Shown here: positions 60,440-64,000 of the stretch, one piece after another | How the letters are laid out: each line of letters starts with the position of its first letter | Position numbering within the stretch: the stretch's first letter is position 1 | NCBI RefSeq assembly: GCF_051106095.1 | Contig: NC_135785.1 | Location: 220,025,045 to 220,089,044 of the forward strand | From: Pogona vitticeps | Taxonomy: Eukaryota; Chordata; Lepidosauria; Squamata; Agamidae | DNA: 64,000 nucleotides | Direction of reading: 5' to 3' | Position numbers and translations under genes: made by a program | The notes under the pieces: generated by a model | Database searches by the model: none | Told to the model about the DNA's origin: nothing | The model's input: only the letters and a program-made list of their open reading frames with translations

Positions 60440-61474
60440 GCACATGAAAGACCACAAGAAACAAATCCAGTGGGTTGTATTCCCTTATTTCAAGTTATAC
60501 CTTGAGGCAGTAGTCATCTACACCCAATAATTAGCAACCTTTCTCTCAGGTTAAAATCAAATAAACTCCCTCACAAGCCCCCTTCTCCATGGCGTACTAA
60601 GGCTAGTAAAGCTTGTATGTTCAATGGTATTTCAAAATAAAAGTTGTTATCTAGCCAACCCCACTTATCCAAAACACTCCATTCCACCCCTCCTCTGTAC
60701 AGCAACAGGCAGTCAACATTTCAAAATTCTTGAGCATGCTCAGTTCACATTTAGATGTTAATTGTTTGTTTTGATGCATATGTTTACATTTCCTGATTTT
60801 CTGTACTTGTCAAGACTTGGGTTTCCCAGAAAATGCAGAAATCCTCTTGTGTTTCACTCCTCCTCTTGTGGTTAGTATACTATTGGCACTCACCAGCTGA
60901 GTTTTATGTTACAGGAAGTGGGGTTTTTTTGGTGGGGGTTGTTTTTAATACATTTTCCATTAGGTAAGGGAAGATTATAGTGAAGGGGATTTGGATCAGG
61001 GTATTGGAGTAAATAAAAAATACAAAATGTGATAGAAAACAGTATATATCATTATTGCATTTGTCAATATGTTTTCTTACTAAGCTTACTTCACATTTAT
61101 CTTACCATTTTTTGGTTTTTAAAATCTAAAATTATAGCTTATATTCTCTTTCTCATAATTTTAACCCATTCACATTCTCATCTTTCATCCAATTATACAA
61201 AGGTTCCCACTTTTTTTACAGCCTCAACAATTTCTTTGTCTTTTAATACTTCAGTTAAAACATCCATCTCTGCTGCTTAATTTTTTTTCTATTAACTCCT
61301 GGGTTGCTGGAGTCTCCTCTTTTTTCCAGTATTTGGCATATAAAATTCTTGCTGCTGTAGTTACATGTATGATCAAAGTGTTAGAGGAAGTGTTGATCCC
61401 ACTACAGTCTTTCAGTGTCGGTTCCATTTTGTTGAAAGTGTAATAGTTGAAAAGCACTGCTGTATTAAGATGTT
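60440..61474. other. CD101 5' flank, nothing else recognised
   Basis: Upstream of the candidate promoter motifs the sequence is AT-rich, with no recognised exon or named repeat. Confidence 0.4.
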
Positions 61475-61800
61475 CTAAAGTCTGTGAAGGCCTGTCTGAA
61501 CAACCATGTTCTTAGTAGTCTCTTGAAAGTTCCAAGTGAAGGGGGTCAGGCAAATTTTGGGTGGGAGACTATTCCAGAGTTGTGGAGCAACTGTCATCTA
61601 CTCAGATCTTGCAAACTTAAGGCTGTGGCTTCTTTTACTGAATTGATCCATCTCATATTCAAGTATATATTGTTTTGGGAAATTCATTTCTCTCCCAGAC
61701 AGAGAGGACAGAAACCTAGCTCAGTGAGGGTGGACGATGATGTCACAGTCCCTGCTAAAAAGAATGTCTCGGGACTTCAACCCCTTGAGCCATGACTACA
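61475..61800 (-). mobile_element. old L2-like LINE fragment
   Basis: GAAGGCCTGTCTGAACAACCATGTTC...GAGACTATTCCAGAGTTGTGG lines up with GAAGGCCTGCCTAAACATCC...GTTGTTCCAGAGGCGAGG in the L2-like copy at 55.56-55.66 kb. Much diverged, with no open frame. Confidence 0.6.
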
Positions 61801-64000
61801 CCACATCATGGTTTTTATCCTTGTGTTAAAGTGGTGTGAAGATTGTGACATTTTCTATTGCTTAAGCTGGGTAGACAACAATAAGTCATTTAGTCATCAG
61901 TAGACTGCTCTTCTTCCAAAGAATAGTTGCAAGATCATTGCAGTTCCATTTATTTGACTCTTAGTGCAGTCCGCTTCATATCAGATTAGAAGCTAGCTGC
62001 CATCTTGATATATGCTTACTAAATGCACATCTGTTGTGCTGGTCCTTGCTAATTACACACTGGCTAGACCAAAAGCCACCTTTATGATACACCATCGTGC
62101 TCAGTGAGAGATTCCTATGAAACTCTCAATTCATTCTACTTCTCTTTCTCTTATGTAGGAAACAACTGTTCCCTATAGATTCCTTTAACAATGCAAGGAG
62201 TGTTAATGGCAGAGTGGTGAGCCTGCCCTGCAGTATCTATTATCTCATTAGAATCCATGCACCAGAAATAGGATTTTGATTCAATTAACTTTTATGGCCA
62301 TGTCTTAGAAACTCCTTTAATGGGTTCTCACTTGATAAGCTCATGGGAATCCTTTGCTGAACGAATGATAGCACTGTGGTGTAGAACAAGAGAGCTCCAC
62401 CAGACTTTGTACTAACTAGCACAGAATATTAATGCAGAAAAGTAAGCCCACAGGCAAATTTGGATTTTTTGGGGGGAGGGAAAAAACTCACTTGCCTACA
62501 TTCATCAGAGGTTTTCAAGCAAGGAAACCAGGTAGCTATGGATATAGTGACACCTGAATTTTTAAGCTGCTGTAGCAGGATTGGAATTGCAATTATAGAC
62601 AGTCATATTATGGTTCCCTGGGACTTACTTGAATGTTGCTTTCTCATTAGTTTAATAGGCAGATACAGAAAATTGCACTCTCCCACAAATTTCTGCTGCA
62701 ATTTCCTGCCATTTCTCATTTGTTTCTGGTTACTGGGTACATTTCTTGGCTGAATCTGAAGGTATGAACAGCATGGACTGAACTGTTTCGATCTGTGAAC
62801 TATTATACAGTACCTTTCTCTCCAACTTAATCCCATCTTCTGATCAAAGTCCACAAGATGGCTTCATTTAGACTGATTTATGAGACGAATATTATTTTAG
62901 GGGAAGATGACCATCATTAGGAAAGGCTTGTTTCATGAAATAAGAAGTCATTTAAAGTACATGCAGGGAGGTGGGGAGAGAGGGTCATTTAAGTCAGCCA
63001 TTCAGCCTTTTTTGGTCAAAGCCATAAACACAATATAAAAGAAATACAGGCTGACTCAGAATGGTGTAAGTCGTATAAAGAACCTTATAAGGTGGTATGT
63101 GGAGAATAGTTTCCAGTCTGTGCCAGGCCTAAGTACTGTACACTCAAATCGGGCCATATCCTCCGCTCCCCCTCCCTATTCAGAATGGCTGGAGTAACTT
63201 GAAAGTGGAGAGCAGACTGAAAACTAAGTTCCATTTTATGGATTCCATCAAAAGATAAAAGGACAATGACTTGAGTCAGGAACAAAAAGGAAAAAAAAAA
63301 ACTAGGGGCTTCAAAATAAAACTAGCCAGATCTTTTTAGTAGTATGAAACCAAGAATGTAGATCAGTGGAAGATGCTGGTATGGGCAGTTTATTACTGTT
63401 GATGCCACTTTCATCACCCTCCTTCTGAAGAGTTCAGGGTGTCACACTTGGCCATGTTTCCATTTATCCTTATAAACCATGCTAAGTACTGTGAAGCACC
63501 TGTGCTATGCATGCAATAGTAAATATTCCATTTGAGTGTACTAAGGCACTCTTTAGTTATTCCATCACAGCAAGAGACTGGACCAGGATCCACCTACTAA
63601 TACCAAGCTCTTGCCCGAAGCTCCCATGCCCTAGGGATGAGTTTTGATCTAGCATCTGTCAGTCAGTCTTACTAGCTGATAGAGCTTTGAACTTAAGTCT
63701 AGGAAGGCGTAATGGAATTCTGTACTTGCGATGGAAACATGAGAACTAATAATCTTGACAAAATTGAACATTTGTTTGGTACTTCAGGGACACCTTTGCT
63801 GAAAACCAAAATCATACTTCCACTACCTGTATTCCTTTATGAGCATCATACTGTTTCCGATCTGTAAAGTGTCATTGCCAAACACTCTAAAATCTCAGCT
63901 GTCACATTAAGTGTCCTTTCCCAGGACTACTACAACAGGCTTAATTTTTATTTTGTTTTTCTCCATTCACCCACTCTTTCCAAACATTCAGCTGCCAGGG
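61801..64000. other. CD101 upstream flank, nothing recognised
   Basis: No exon of PTGFRN, the gene expected upstream from mammalian order, and no named repeat is recognised. A 3' UTR could lie here unseen. Confidence 0.35.

Overview
This window is vertebrate nuclear DNA, most likely from a squamate reptile and probably a lizard. It is AT-rich and full of repeats. The repeats form a squamate-type set: a BovB/RTE LINE with a target-site duplication, CR1 and L2-like LINEs, tRNA-derived SINEs of the Sauria type and a second family, a full-length mariner, many TA-flanked and hAT-type MITEs, and two LTR-element fossils whose primer site fits tRNA-Leu. Nothing in it is prokaryotic.

The only host protein gene I can support is CD101 (IGSF2) on the minus strand. 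It is complete from the start codon at 60269 to the stop at 26343, in nine coding exons: 60224-60269, 58640-59017, 57460-57876, 51723-52112, 48611-48991, 44843-45259, 34083-34496, 28418-28810 and 26343-26620. All internal junctions are GT-AG and all introns are phase 1. The joined frame is 3,114 nt (1,037 codons plus stop) with no interruption. It encodes a signal peptide, seven V-type Ig domains (one per exon), one membrane helix and a tail of about 54 residues without tyrosine. Human CD101, as I recall it, has about 1,020 residues and the same plan, and the EWI-family motif in domain 2 is kept.

Layout. 1-26.0 kb is the 3' flank of CD101. It holds only repeats (a 478-bp retroposed unit, L2-like LINE, BovB, SINEs, an LTR fossil, mariner, CR1), a perfect 130-bp direct duplication, a perfect hairpin and one weak exon-like stretch near 2.4 kb. 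26.3-60.3 kb is CD101. Its long introns (10.3 kb for intron 6, about 5.3 kb for introns 3 and 7) are swollen by MITEs, L2-like LINEs, a BovB fragment and an LTR fossil, while introns 1 and 2 are short and carry at most one SINE head. 60.3-64 kb is the 5' flank, with an ETS-RUNX composite and a STAT-type site within 170 bp of the start codon and an old L2-like fragment near 61.6 kb. In mammals CD101 lies between PTGFRN (upstream) and TTF2 (downstream); I recognise no exon of either here.

I found no clearly new biological system. The points most worth a second look are the intact reptile CD101 with its divergent tail, its candidate blood-cell promoter motifs, the 130-bp perfect duplication that starts at a palindrome arm, the 18-bp perfect hairpin at 24.2 kb, and nested or compound MITEs in intron 6.
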